Positions 34,623-45,671 are shown, counted from the stretch's first letter. The stretch: DNA of 64,000 nucleotides from Toxorhynchites rutilus septentrionalis (GCF_029784135.1 NC_073745.1:49239619-49303618); one strand, 5' to 3'. Notes: a model not told the origin generated them from the sequence alone. A program made the numbers and translations.

Positions 34623-35139
34623 GAAATGGTTCAGGCGTATAACAAGTGAGTTGTGTCTTTCCAATAACCGGACGCAGGCCTAGTAGATCGTAGAAAACGG
34701 CTATAAACTATTTGAAGGATCCAGAAAACTTTGTTACGATTGAAGTTGTCTGCGAGAGCTGAACGATCCATTCCACAATCTCACTATTAAAAATCAAGAC
34801 TATACTGAAACTATAAGTTCTTAAGAAAACAGTAAAATTTTGCACACCAGCCGCGATTGTATTCGATCTAAAATAAATAAAGCCGCAATATTATTCGATC
34901 TAAAATAAATAAAAATTCAAATCTGACCCTTACGCAACAAGAAAAACGTTTGGAATTCACCGAACTCAACATCACACGCAAATGGGGCATGATAAAATCT
35001 CCGTGACTTTACTGTTTTATTCACAAATAGACGCAATCACATTTCATTCAGCTTTCAATCATTTTATTGTTGGTTTCCCCACTGTAAATTATCTTGAAGG
35101 AAAAATATTAAAGTGAAAAAGATTAAAATGACTCTGATG
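34623..35139. other. Unassigned spacer, possibly the eroded start of a Tc1 element
   Basis: No reliable reading frame. It precedes the Tc1 transposase relic. Confidence 0.3.
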
Positions 35140-35560
35140 GATTTTAGAGGTATGGGAGAGATCTACGAAAGGATTCAGGAACCAAATATTGGTTTCGATT
35201 GGGTTTTGTGTGACTGGAAAACATAATCTGGCATTCAAATAATGCAAGTTGAACTCGTTGGATTATATCGAAGTTCTTAACAGCTGCATGGTTTTGTTCA
35301 AAGTGAAAGGTCGACGCAAAATATTTGTACTCCATCAAGACAACGCTAGTATCGACACCATTTCTGTTATAAAATACTGGTTCGAGACTTTGAATTATTG
35401 TGGTGGCAGGCCCACAGTCCAGATCTAAATTCAGTGAAAAACATATGGGGAATTGTACGGTTTTTTGTGTGTATTTAGCTAATGTTAGAAATTATCAGTT
35501 CTTTCCTTGAAGGTATGAAAATTCGATAACATCAATGAAACGAATGCTTTGCGAGAAAAA
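35140..35560 (+). pseudogene. Tc1-type (DD34E) transposase relic
   Basis: Pieces in different frames fit a Tc1 transposase: VLHQDNAS near 35330-35350 (second catalytic aspartate), then YKILVRDFELLWWQAHSPDLN near 35370-35430 and VKNIWGIV near 35440-35460. Tc1 enzymes end this block with IENLWG. Here the catalytic glutamate is a lysine. Several stops and frame changes. The N-terminal part is not recognisable. Confidence 0.65.
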
Positions 35561-35573
35561 AAAAACAAAGGGC

Positions 35574-36073
35574 CTGGCCGGGTAAAGGAGTAAAAAGTGC
35601 CCCCAAACGAAATCACCAGCTGTATGGCGAATATTGTATAGGATATTAAATAAGAAATTTTTGCGGTTTATTTGAACCCCTAAATAAAAAACATAGGATT
35701 TATAGTGAAAACCTACTTTTTCGATTATTTCGCGCCATCCTCAAATGCTTCGAGATAAAAATTTGAAAAAAAATACTGAATGTGCATGTATTTTTTTAGT
35801 ACTTGATTTTTTTATGAAAATTGAAAATTGATGGTTGAGCGATACACCTTAGTAAGATGTACTTTCAGTATTTTTTTTTTATATTTTTGTCTTAAAACTA
35901 TTGAGAATGGCGTGAAATAACGAAAAGGTGCATTTTATCATTGATCTTATGGTGTACCATATAAGGACTTGAATATCTGGTACTACTACCAAAAGGTTTG
36001 AGTACCCTCTACAATATTTTCCATACAGCGGGTGATTTAGTTTGGGGGACTTTTTACTCCCTTACCCAGTCAG
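35574..36073. mobile_element. 500-bp TIR element with GGGTAAAGGAGTAAAAAGT ends
   Basis: Left CTGGCCGGGTAAAGGAGTAA and reversed right CTGACTGGGTAAGGGAGTAA continue as inverted repeats for about 70 bp (CCCCCAAAC.AAATCACC.GCTGTATGG). The interior is also partly inverted (GATGTACTTTCAG, TTCGATTATTTCGCGCCAT). No ORF. Confidence 0.8.
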
Positions 36074-36420
36074 ACTCTTCGGAATCATAAAGAATTTTTT
36101 TTGTACCGCGCAACACTGAAAAAAATCAGAAAAAAAATCACACATATCTGGAAAAGCCGTAGGAATACATTTAAATGTGAATTAGAGTAGTACTGAATCT
36201 CTGAATACCAAACATTTTTTTTTCAAGATTTCAACATTTTTTGTAGTACTTAAATTTTTTATGATTTTTTTTGATAATTTTTCTTGATATATATTCGAAT
36301 TGTTCCGTCACGCAATAGATCAACAAAAAACAGTTAAATCATGAAATGATCTCTTTCAATAGAAAAAAAACTCACCATTTAAACGCCTATTTTCATGAAG
36401 TTGTCAGAGTGGAAAGAAAA
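36074..36420. other. Unassigned AT-rich spacer
   Basis: A/T homopolymer-rich sequence without features. Confidence 0.4.
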
Positions 36421-38409
36421 AAAATCACTGAATCACCAAATCAGCACCGCTGGCATATGGGCCACACAGCTATTTCGTTGCCACCATATGTTTTATATTC
36501 ACTTTCCTGGATCTTTTCCGTATAAATGCCCCATAAATTCACTGGCAATCCAATGAGTTGCTCTTTTCAACACTTACATCGATTCTTATCTCCAGAGCTT
36601 CATTTTTCATTCGAGCCGTTACAGTTGGATGCTTCCCAGTATTCCACCCCAAAACACACTTTTTCGCGGTGAGCTTTTTCACTTTCACGGTAAATTGAAT
36701 TAGAAACTTTTTGCTCCGCGCTCGGAACGCTTCTCGCATAAATTATCCACTGCCACCGCGCCGAACGGACCGGAGTTTCTCCGACCGCTGATCTATTTTC
36801 GAACCGATAGTATTTCTCGGGAAGCAGCTGCCAAAGTGGGTAATGGGTTCCACTTAGTCTAGCTTAGTTATAGCCGACTTTGATAGATTCACTAGCAGCG
36901 GGCGCGTTCACTTGACTCCTCACACGTAGGCACCCATTGGCAGCTGGTTTCGGCACGAATTACCGATAAACTGAACCGACACACAAACGCACGCACACAA
37001 AATCTTCCTTCGGGGCGCTCTGATTAAGCCAGCAGCACCAGCTGTGGCGAACCACACATATCCTCCGCCAATGAGAGTAACTAATCAGCAGATCCAGATC
37101 TTGGTGGTCTCGGATTCGAAAATTGATGGCGGTTGCTTGTGGTGAAGATACCCGAACCGTCTCCGTCACTGCCAGCTTTATGTATCTCGCACCTCCCGCA
37201 CTCCCTCACAGATGATTTACGGCGAAAATATTCCGGTTGGGCTCCTGCCGAGCCGCCTGTGTCGGGCCGAAATTTTCAACATAATTCATTAACATTGAGA
37301 TTAACTTTTCCGGAACTTTGCAATCTGAATTTCCCTTATTTATCGCACTCTCTAGTGTTGTGTAGACATATTTTTGACGATTCTCGTGAACATCATTAAC
37401 GTTGAGATTTTTTTATTATTGTTAGGCAAGAATGCTAGATTCCATAACACACTATCATTTCTGCTAGCTACAGTTTAGCACTTAACCTGGGAATTTCAAA
37501 CTTCTTCAAGTGGCACTAGTGAAACTCTTTTCATCAGCGTGACAAGTAAACGGGTAATCCAAAAATTTCGGGTGAAAAACAAACCGCACCACTACGAGTG
37601 AAAGTATGCATGCGATGGTCGTCGCCACATTTCATTCTCACCACTTCAACCACAAATGCCCCAAAAAACTAGGATCTTGGAAGAATGGGGCAAAATTAGA
37701 CGATAGACTGCGAGGGGGTGTTTGGGTTGGGTGGTCACACTGGGGGAGACACACAGGTGATAGGGGTTCACACTTTTTTGTTGCTCCAAAAATTTACCCC
37801 CAACCGCCACTACCAACCACTCAGTGTATCAATCCCACGGGAGACGAGCGGAGTCCGAATACGCTTTCCCTAGGCAAAAGTCAGCAACAAACTGATGCTT
37901 CCGCCAGGCGTTCGAGTTCTCGTCCTGTGGCAGCAGGACCCCTCACAAGACCGGGCAAAATACTCAACGGTTGCTGATGCAGTAATTCGTGCGCTCTCTC
38001 GCGAGAGATGGGGCACTGATGGATGTGAAGGATTCTCACAGCTGTGCTGAATTGAAGCAACAGTGTGAACGCGGTTTGAGCAATAGCACGATAAAAGCTT
38101 TCGTTCGCCGAGAGAGTGGAAAATGTTTTCCGCCTTCGGAGCTTTCGGGATCGCATTCGAAGGTTACTGATGACGTTTTCGGTGTTTGTGAGATGGCGAA
38201 TTTTCGGAATGTTTTTGGTGCAGGTCAGATAACAATCGTGTTTGTCAACGGTCAGTTACTCGACAGAAGCAACAGGAGCACGTGATGGGATGAAGATGTG
38301 ACTTGTAAGCATGATGACACATATATAGCAGGTAATGCTTTTGAATCCGGACACTTTTTCATTACATTCAATTTCATACCAAAACCATAACATCTTTTGT
38401 ATGTTGAAT
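36421..38409. promoter_or_regulatory. GC-richer single-copy region, possible promoter/5' flank
   Basis: Less AT-rich than its surroundings and without recognisable repeats. It contains CpG-containing blocks near 36710-36980 and 37840-38170 and a 14-bp palindrome at 37995-38008. TTCAGTTTATCGGT (reverse of 36962-36977) is initiator-like. ORFs at 37606-37977, 37881-38156 and 37989-38285 overlap one another on both strands and show no domain, so I do not call a gene. The gene it serves, if any, is not visible. Confidence 0.3.
37995..38008. promoter_or_regulatory. TCTCTCGCGAGAGA palindrome
   Basis: A perfect 14-bp palindrome containing TCTCGCGAGA, a core promoter-proximal motif in vertebrates. 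Relevance in a mosquito is not established. Confidence 0.35.
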
Positions 38410-38414
38410 TAATG
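38410..38414. repeat. TAATG target-site duplication, left
   Basis: The 5 bp directly before the left LTR, repeated after the right LTR at 45300-45304. Five bases is usual for BEL/Pao. Confidence 0.8.
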
Positions 38415-38899
38415 TGATGGGGGCTTACCAGAGGGGGTCCGGTGACGAAGGATTTTCTTCCGCTTCCTAGAGCGGCCCAAAGGATCGAAAGTGAATTTTC
38501 CAGCTTACGATCTCAGCCACGAACTGAGATTAACCGCACCGCAATTCTCGCGCTATTTTCGGACACCTTTTATAAATCGTTGCGAAGATTTCGAACATGC
38601 ACTTATTCACGATGCTGATTTTATTTATTTCACCTTCAGCGATGTAATTGTCTTCAAAGACACCTTTTTCGATTTAACAATTTCAAAATTGGTTTAATCA
38701 CCGTTCACGTTTATACAAATGGATTGGATATAATATTGGATCTGATCTCTTTCTCGTTCGGAATTCAACTGGTCTGTGTGGAGATAAAAGAGGTTTTTTC
38801 GCTTCTCTATTGCGTAAACCACTTTTTGCTGGTTGGATGGTTGGTTGACCTTTTAAGGCGGCACAAAAGTTTTTGGACACTTCATTTAAATTTCGTTCA
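38415..38899 (-). repeat. BEL element LTR (3' LTR in element sense)
   Basis: 485 bp. On the plus strand it runs TGATGGGGGCTTACC... to TTCGTTCA. It has GCGGTTGG-type extra 12 nt (GGATGGTTGGTT region near 38837) and 9 extra nt near 38543 relative to the other LTR. Confidence 0.92.
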
Positions 38900-38925
38900 T
38901 TCCGGCCACCTTGAAATAGCTGTGA
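38900..38925 (-). other. Purine-rich region before the 3' LTR
   Basis: In element sense TTTCAAGGTGGCCGGAA directly precedes the LTR and is the likely polypurine-type primer site. Confidence 0.5.
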
Positions 38926-39064
38926 TATTTCAAAAAAAGACCTTTCAATTCTCTCTTATGATTATGGTTGATGGTTCGTCGGGATTACGATAACGTAGGT
39001 GATACTCGATGTACAACGATGATTTCAAAATGGACTGCGTAGAATTTTTGGATTGAAACTCTCC

Positions 39065-39105
39065 TTGGTCGTCGCCCTCGTCGTCGTCGTCGTCGTCCGG
39101 GAATG
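39065..39105 (-). repeat. Short GTC/GAC microsatellite
   Basis: CGTCGTCGTCGTCGTCGTC in the 3' untranslated part of the BEL element. Read in one minus frame it gives an Asp run, which is not evidence for coding. Confidence 0.7.
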
Positions 39106-39199
39106 AAAGACCAGGTATATTGGACAAAACGGATAAAATATTTGGAACCACAATTACCTTTTCGATTCCCTCGAAGACATCGAGCATTTTGGGAGTGCT

Positions 39200-41027
39200 C
39201 TACCCGGATCTTTCGCTGGAACTCGATGCTGGAACCACTGTATTGTAGGGTTCAGATAACGGTAATAAGGCGATTTTAGCGACAGGTCTCAATACGGCAT
39301 CCGCAGTTGCTGTCCTTAAGGTGACAACTCGAGTGATTCCATCCTTACCAGGATGTGATTCTCGCAAGCGGCCATTGGATGGGAGACAAATTTTCGTCCT
39401 TAAGCAGTACGACACGTCCAACTTCAATTTGGATTGGAGGATTGCATCCTTTCGAAGCTCGGGTTTGCAGTTGTTGGAGGTATTCGGGATACCATCTAGA
39501 CCAGATCTGCTGGAACCGTTTCTGAGTCAACTCCCAGTGTGTCAGGCGATTGTCTGGAACATCCTTGATGTTTATATCCGGAATTGCCTGCATATTGGTC
39601 CCAACCAGGAAATGTCCTGGAGTAAGTACCTCCAAATCAGATGGATCTGTTGGGATTGGTACTAATGGTCTCGAGTTCAGACACATTTCTATTTGCGCGA
39701 GTAATGTCACCATATCTTCGAAGCTGACGCTGGTTTTACCAATTTCTCGCAACAAATGCTTCTTGGCTGATTTCACGGCTGCTTCCCACAGTCCTCCGAA
39801 ATGGGGAGCCCGTGGAGGAATGAATCGCCAAATTATTTCATTTTCTGCACACCAGTCAAGTATTTGTTTCCGCCCTTCCTGGTCAGATTTCAGCATTCGG
39901 TGAATTCGGTTGAGTTCATTCGCCGCTCCCTTAAAAGCGGTTCCGTTATCGCTGTGGATCTCTTTCATTCTGCCACGGCGAGCAACAAAACGTCGTAATA
40001 CAGCCAGAAAAGCAGGCGTTGATAGGTCGGATACCAAGTCAATATGGACTGCGCGCGTTGAGAAGCACACAAAAATGACAATGTATGCTTTCGTTGGTGA
40101 CTTGGTTGCGTACTGGGGATTTAAAAAAACGGGCCCACAGTAATCCACCCCGCACATAGAAAAAGGTCTGGTAGGAGTCATACGGCTGGACGGTAGATCG
40201 GCGATGGTTTGTTGAATCAAAACGGGTTTATTGCGGAAGCACGCATGGCATTGGCGATAGATACGACGAACTAAATTGCGACCACCGATGATCCAAAACT
40301 TTTGACGAATTGTTGCTAACATCAGTTGAGGACCAGCATGAAGCAAACTTCTGTGGTAGTAATCTACCAGCAATGTGGAAAGAGGGTGCTTAGCTAACAG
40401 CACAATTGGATGTTTATGGTCTACAGGTAGCCTCGTGTTACTGAGTCTCCCACCAACTCTTATAATACCATCTATGGTAACATGCGGAATTAACCATTTC
40501 AGTGCGCTGGATTTGGGAATACGTTTTCCTGGGGTAAGGTTCGGTAATTCTTTGGAGAACATCTCACGCTGTGCCATACGGCATAATGACAATTCTGCAT
40601 CACGTAGATCAATGGAAGTCAGGAAGGTAAACTCCTCACGTTGTTTCTTGAGAGTTGCGGTCTTCAATACGGAGAAATACCGCATCCAGTGTGCGACAAC
40701 ACGGCGAAGCTTAGTATAGCCGGAGAATCGGTTGAACAGTGCATCGGAGAATTGTGTTTCGACGGCTGTAATTGCAGAGAGTGCGACCCTGGTTTGCTCT
40801 TCGGGAACATTCGACGTTTCGATGGCTGGAAATTCCGTCTGAGGCCAGTGGGTTGATGAGAGGGATAGCCATGATAGTCCGTTCCACCACAGAAAGCAAT
40901 TGATGAGGTTTGTCAGGCTACAACCTCGAGAAATAATGTCGGCGGGGTTGCTTATTCCTGGTACGTGTCGCCATCTCGAAACCTCGGTATTTGTTTGGAT
41001 AGTTGAGACGCGACGAATATCTTCCAT
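39200..41027 (-). pseudogene. BEL/Pao pol: RNase H end and integrase
   Basis: The 560-codon frame (39345-41027) begins at the end of RNase H (RWRHVPGISNPADIISRG). An HHCC zinc module follows around residues 215-265 (YHRSLLHAG... CHACFRNK), then the integrase core with GVDYCGPVF (D), IHSDNGTAFKGAA (D) and FGGLWEAAVKSAKKHL (E). The C-terminal GRVVLLKDENLSPIQWPLARI is the chromo-like tail typical of BEL. A frameshift near 39350 moves the last 50 residues (GKDGITRVVTLRTATADAVL) to another frame ending at 39200. It is also out of frame with the RT part. Confidence 0.9.
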
Positions 41028-43165
41028 CTACTTGGAGAGGATTTCAGCCATTGAAGGACGGTTAGCGAATCTGTCCAGAAATAGGCATCTGTAGACAGGC
41101 TCACTGAGCTCACGACCTTCTTGTACAGATTGGATGATAGGACCGCCGCACAAAGCTCCAACCTTGCGACTGTTTGAACACAGGAGAGCGGCGCAACCTT
41201 GGATTTTGCTGTCAAGAGTTGTATGGAGATTCCCGTGGTAGTTTCTGATCGGACGAAACAACACGCTCCGTACGCCTTCTCCGAAGCGTCACAAAAGAAA
41301 TGTAGTTGTACGGATGTTGCTCTCGACTGCGAGACGAATCTGGGAACAGTGATGTTGCATATGGAATCTAACGTGCTATGGAGCTGCCTCCAGTCATTTT
41401 CGAGGCGTGGAGGAAGCGGACGATCCCATTCGTATGGGTCACCTGAATCTGTTTTCAGAGACCACAACTTCTGCATGAACAACTTGGCAACGGTGATGAT
41501 CGGTCCCACAAGTCCCAGCGGATCGAAAATGCGTGCAATATATGACATAATCTTTCTCTTCGTCAGGATCTGCGCTGGTAATGGTAATTGGACGTTGAAA
41601 CGCATTGAATCTGACGTTGGTTCCCAAACAAGTCCGAGCGTTGACACTGATTGCGGTTCTTGGAGTTCGTGATACGGTGAATTAGCGAGGTGTTCAGGAT
41701 CTACATCGGATAGGACTGCAGGGTTGTTCGATGCCCATTTTCTTAAGGATAGTCCAGCTGACAGAAGCATGGTGGAAAGCTCTCGGCGTAGACGGATTGC
41801 GGTTTGGATATCAACTGCTCCAGACAAGAGATCATCTATATAGAAGTCTTCTACTGCCACTTTGGCTGCAACAGGATATTTCTTGCCTTCGTCCTGTGCA
41901 ACCCTTTGAAGGGTGCGTGTTGCCAGGAATGTGGAGGCGAAGCCGTACGTCACGGTTTGGAGTTCGTACGTTGCGATAGGTTCTGCCGGAGACGAACGCC
42001 ATAAAATACGTTGATACGAACGATCATCAGGATGTACAACAATCTGCCGATACATCTTCTCGATGTCGGCTACGATGGCGATTGGGTGAGTGCGGAATCT
42101 CATGACGATCGACAGTAGGTCTTGCTGAACAGTAGGTCCAACAAGTTGCTTGTTATTCATGGAATATTCGGACGATGTCTTGCAGGATGCATCAAAAACC
42201 ACTCTAAGTTTCGTAGTTGAGCTGGTATTCTTGAACACTGGGTGATGTAGAAGGTAGCAGTGTGCTTTGGTGTCATCTACTGGATCGGAGATTCTTTTCA
42301 TGTGGCTGAGGCTGGCGTACTCGTTGATGAAGCGGCAGTAAGCTTCCTTGGTGGTCGGATCTCGCTCGAGTCTTTTCTCCAGACTTAGAAAACGGCGTTC
42401 GGCAATGGATCGGGATTCGCCGAGGGGGATGAGCGGATCTAGGGTGAGAGGTAAGCGAACGACATAACGACCGGACGAATCGCGAATGGTGGTAGTGGCA
42501 TATATTTCTTCACAACGTTTTTCTTCGGTGGAAAGGGGGGAACACTGTTCGACGGTTTCTAGCTCCCAGAATTTCTGCAAAGCGTTTTCTAGGTTTCGAT
42601 CGACAGTCGTGAGATGGCAAACTTGTGGAGTGTTGGGTGTGTTGACAGAAGTCCTTCCTGAGACAGTCCATCCGAATACTGTCTCTATTGAGTATGGAAG
42701 ATCTTCTCCAATGGAAACCTTGTTGCCGGTGTGTAGCTCGTGATGGGTTTCACCACCGACAACCATATCTATGTCAGATGGAACGTGGAAGCGGGGATCA
42801 GCAAGAGTGACCTTTGGAATTCTCCAGGTAGAAGTGTCGATCGGAACAGTAGGAAGATTGACCGTTGGTCTTTTGAGAATTAGGAATTCAAGCGACGTTG
42901 AATATGGATACATGTCAGATCGGATCGTAGCAGTTAGTTTGCTCTTGATATGTTTCGTGGATTCACCAATACGTGATACTGATATTTCAATCTTTCTACG
43001 ACGAAGAATGAGTGTGTTGGCGAGCCTTTTCGTCATGAAGTTGCACATGCATGCCGAATCAAGGAGTGCGCGTGCGGAGTATTCTTTACCATGTTGATCA
43101 ACAACTTTAACGATCACTGTTTCCAACAGCACGGTGCTGTGAACTGGCATGGATTGAACCGTCAT
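40952..43165 (-). pseudogene. BEL/Pao pol: protease, reverse transcriptase, RNase H
   Basis: 737 codons. Aspartic protease motif ALLDSACMCNF with Asp36. RT palm with AIVADIEKMYRQI (Asp367) and VEDFYIDDLLSG (YIDD at 442-445). RNase H starts at FFCDASEKAYGACCF (about 623-637) with ARLELCAAVL and YFWTDSLTVLQWL. All catalytic residues I can check are present. The frame runs off at 40952 because of a 1- or 2-nt indel near 41000-41025, where the integrase frame takes over. The first ATG is not a natural start. The frame continues upstream to the TAA that ends gag. Confidence 0.9.
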
Positions 43166-43228
43166 ACTGACGTGAGGTCCAACTGCGGTGGATGTGGATG
43201 GGTATGGTTCTGGAATGGGTTGGTTTGG

Positions 43229-44221
43229 TTAGCTCGCTTTATTTGGGGGTTTGAATTCGTGGAGTAACGAGTGATGGGTTTCGCGGCAATTGCGACATTT
43301 ATATTTTGACGTACAATTTCTCGCTTGATGTCCAGTACGGAAACAATTCCAGCATAAGTGCTTCTGAGACACCGATTCTCGACGTTGTTGAACATCCATC
43401 TTTCCAAAGGTTGGACACTGGAACAAGAAATGTTTGTCTGGACAGGCAATGCATGACGGAATATTGTTTGCTGTTAACTTTAAAGGAAACCCTTGTGCTG
43501 GCTTCGGTCCAGCCACCTTGTTTGGAACTGGTTGATATAGTCTTGATTGCATATCAGTTGAGACAGATTTCAACATTCGCGCACGTTGGTATAAAAAATC
43601 GATGAGCTGCTCATAAGTAACATCATCGACGTTGCTAGTTTTCTCCTCCCATGCTCGTAAGGTCGTGGAGTCTAACTTATACGTGAGTATATTCACTAAC
43701 GGAGTATCCCAATGTATCACGGGTTCATCAAGCTTCGCTAAAGCTTTCACATGTCGCTGAAAGTCGTCTATCAATGAATGTAATTCTTGTGGTGATTCTC
43801 TCTTCACGGACGGAAGATCGTAAATGGCACGGAATAGTTGACGCTTAAGCAGTCGTCGGTTATCATAACGCTTCATAAGAGCATCCCAGGTCGATGCATA
43901 ATTGTCTGCTTCAATGTCCACACATTCAAAAGGTTTGTGGGCTTCTCCCTCTAAAGATGTACAATATCGTGATTCGAAGTCTAATCTCTCATCCATGTGA
44001 GTATCCAGATTTTCAGGATTGTCTCCTTGCTCTATTTCCGATTGTATTTCCAGGAACTCCCTGTAAACGCGATCCAATGATTCTAGGCGAATAAGTATCT
44101 GGCATGTGTCTCGATCTTCGTCAAATCCATTGATGAATTTTTCTACAGCATCCCGCACAACGTATAAACTCCTACGTTGAATCAAATTAGCTGACAACTT
44201 CCTTTCTATTTTAGACGTCAT
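43229..44221 (-). CDS. BEL/Pao gag protein
   Basis: 330 residues from MTSKIERKLSANL. The central region (WDALMKRYDN, LPSVKRESPQELHSLIDDF, WDTPLVNILTYKL) matches capsid regions of BEL/Pao gags. Three zinc-binding motifs follow: CIACPDKHFLFQC (about 259-271), CWNCFRTGHQARNC (290-303) and CRNCRETHHSLLH (309-321). The TAA at 43229-43231 is in frame with pol, with SNQP-type sequence between. In BEL elements gag and pol are usually one frame, so this stop is either a mutation or a readthrough site. It packages element RNA. Confidence 0.88.
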   Translation of the reverse strand: MTSKIERKLSANLIQRRSLYVVRDAVEKFINGFDEDRDTCQILIRLESLDRVYREFLEIQSEIEQGDNPENLDTHMDERLDFESRYCTSLEGEAHKPFECVDIEADNYASTWDALMKRYDNRRLLKRQLFRAIYDLPSVKRESPQELHSLIDDFQRHVKALAKLDEPVIHWDTPLVNILTYKLDSTTLRAWEEKTSNVDDVTYEQLIDFLYQRARMLKSVSTDMQSRLYQPVPNKVAGPKPAQGFPLKLTANNIPSCIACPDKHFLFQCPTFGKMDVQQRRESVSQKHLCWNCFRTGHQARNCTSKYKCRNCRETHHSLLHEFKPPNKAS

Positions 44222-44815
44222 TGCGTTTCACTGCACTAATGCACTTCACTATCACCACTTTATATGACTGCGAAAAATATAAATCGAAAACGGTACGTAA
44301 TTCGATAACGAAATCCTTCCCGTCGCGGCGTACCGTTTTTACGCGGTTTAAATAACGAGGAAATGACACAAATCGAACGATAAACTCCTTCCCGTCGCGA
44401 AGTGTCACACCTTTCACGAAACGATTGACCGAGATTGATACGTTTTAATTCGTATGAAATCTTCTTCCCGACGCGACGTATCAACCTACGCGATACGCTT
44501 ACCACTCACCACCACCAGAATAAAATAATCAATTTGATATATATTTTCATATAATATATTCGGATATTCTTGTATTCATTAATTTTCTCAAAATCTTTAT
44601 TTCAATACACCGTTGCTTCGCCAGAGCAATAGATTATGCAGATTAGGATATTGTTCTATACACCACTGCGCTTTGAGACGTGGGAATCATCCGCACAAAG
44701 AGGAACTCAGGATAACCAATTCGTTCGCTCGGGTTTAATCAAACTGCCAACGCCTCAGCAAACAATAAACGCTGTTCTCACCGCAATCAATCTCTTTGGT
44801 TGGGGGTTTCCTTCG
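44222..44815 (-). other. 5' leader of the BEL element
   Basis: About 0.6 kb between primer-binding site and gag ATG, without an ORF. It contains the three-hairpin array at 44287-44484. Confidence 0.7.
44287..44484 (-). repeat. Three tandem hairpins with conserved loop segment and variable stems
   Basis: Hairpin 1: AAAACGGTACG (44287-44297) with CGTACCGTTTT (44329-44339). Hairpin 2: TGACAC (44364-44369) with GTGTCA (44402-44407). Hairpin 3: TTGATACG (44435-44442) with CGTATCAA (44477-44484). Each has CTTCCCGTCGCG or CTTCCCGACGCG at the same place before the right arm. Confidence 0.8.
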
Positions 44816-44833
44816 ATCCGGTTCGAAGGACCA
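44816..44833 (-). other. Primer-binding site of the BEL element
   Basis: In element sense TGGTCCTTCGAACCGGAT, 2 nt after the 5' LTR. Its complement ends GGTTCGAAGGACCA, that is a tRNA T-arm segment, acceptor side and CCA. I do not assign the tRNA species. Confidence 0.8.
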
Positions 44834-44835
44834 AA

Positions 44836-45299
44836 TGATGGGGGCTTACCAGAGAGGGTCCGGTGACGAAGGATTTTCTTCCGCTTCCTAGAGCGGCCCA
44901 AAGGATCGAAAGTGAATTTTCCAGCTTACGATCTCAGCCACGAACTGAGATTAACCGCACCGCGTTATTTTCGGACACCTTTTATAAATCGTTGCGAAGA
45001 TTTCGAACATGCACTAATTCACGATGCTGATTTTATTTATTTCAACTTCAGCGATGTAATTGTCTTCAAATACACCTTTTTCGATTTAACAATTTCAAAA
45101 TTGGTTTAATCACCGTTCACGTTTATACAAATGGATTGGATATAATATTGGATCTGATCTCTTTCTCGTTCGGAATTCAACTGGTCTGTGTGGAGATAAA
45201 AGAGGTTTTTTCGCTTCTCTATTGCGTAAACCACTTTTTGCTGGTTGACCTTTTAAGACGGTACAAAAGTTTTTGGACACTTCATTTAAATTTCGTTCA
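44836..45299 (-). repeat. BEL element LTR (5' LTR in element sense)
   Basis: 464 bp, TG...CA ends, shorter than the other LTR by 9 and 12 nt. Confidence 0.92.
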
Positions 45300-45304
45300 T
45301 AATG
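45300..45304. repeat. TAATG target-site duplication, right
   Basis: Matches 38410-38414. Confidence 0.8.
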
Positions 45305-45311
45305 TGATTGA

Positions 45312-45385
45312 TACTTTTTTTTATCCCATTTGTTTATTTTATTAGACTCATTTAGCAATTCAGCTGTAACAGAGCCGAATATATA
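45312..45385 (-). mobile_element. LINE or SINE 3' tail fragment
   Basis: In minus sense: TTCGGCTCTGTTACAGCTGA, then TGAGTC, (ATAAA)n and GGGATAAAAAAAA. It is the same 3' end type as the SINEs at 8989, 15412 and 24292. Confidence 0.6.
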
Positions 45386-45671
45386 ATATACATATGATTG
45401 ATAGTTACTATCGTATAAAATTAGTGTAGTGTCAAGCATAGTACCCAGCTATTGACAAACGAAATGTAAAAAATCAATATAAATATTTGTGTTTCGCACA
45501 CCCATGTCCGGAAAAAGTATATTCAGGAAATGATTTTAAACCCAGACGGATCAAAAGTTAACGAATAAATTTCTTATTGAGTAGATAAGAGTATTTCAAA
45601 AGCCTTAGTATGGAGTATGGAGCAAAGATTTCAGATCCTGGAGACCGCAAAACACTTCGGTCTCGATTATA
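45386..45671. other. Unassigned spacer and start of a decayed pogo-like MITE
   Basis: CGGTCTCGATTATA at about 45657-45671 continues beyond the DD37E insertion as TACAGTCTGAAATTTC, as in the MITE at 14107. Confidence 0.45.

Larger units (their letters stand above)
38415..45299 (-). mobile_element. Full-length BEL/Pao LTR retrotransposon
   Basis: About 6.9 kb in minus orientation: 5' LTR (right), primer-binding site, 0.6-kb leader with hairpins, gag, pol in the BEL order protease-RT-RNase H-integrase, purine-rich site, 3' LTR (left). The TAATG duplication shows the insertion is complete. LTRs differ by a 9-nt and a 12-nt indel and about half a dozen substitutions, so it is not very recent. One stop and two frameshifts disable the coding part. 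Confidence 0.93.

Noticed and set aside
37606..37977. 123-codon plus-strand ORF in the GC-richer island
   Set aside because: No recognisable motif, overlapping ORFs on both strands, no splice or domain evidence.
39345..43165. Several long ORFs on the strand opposite the BEL pol
   Set aside because: Shadows of the minus-strand pol frames without motifs of their own.
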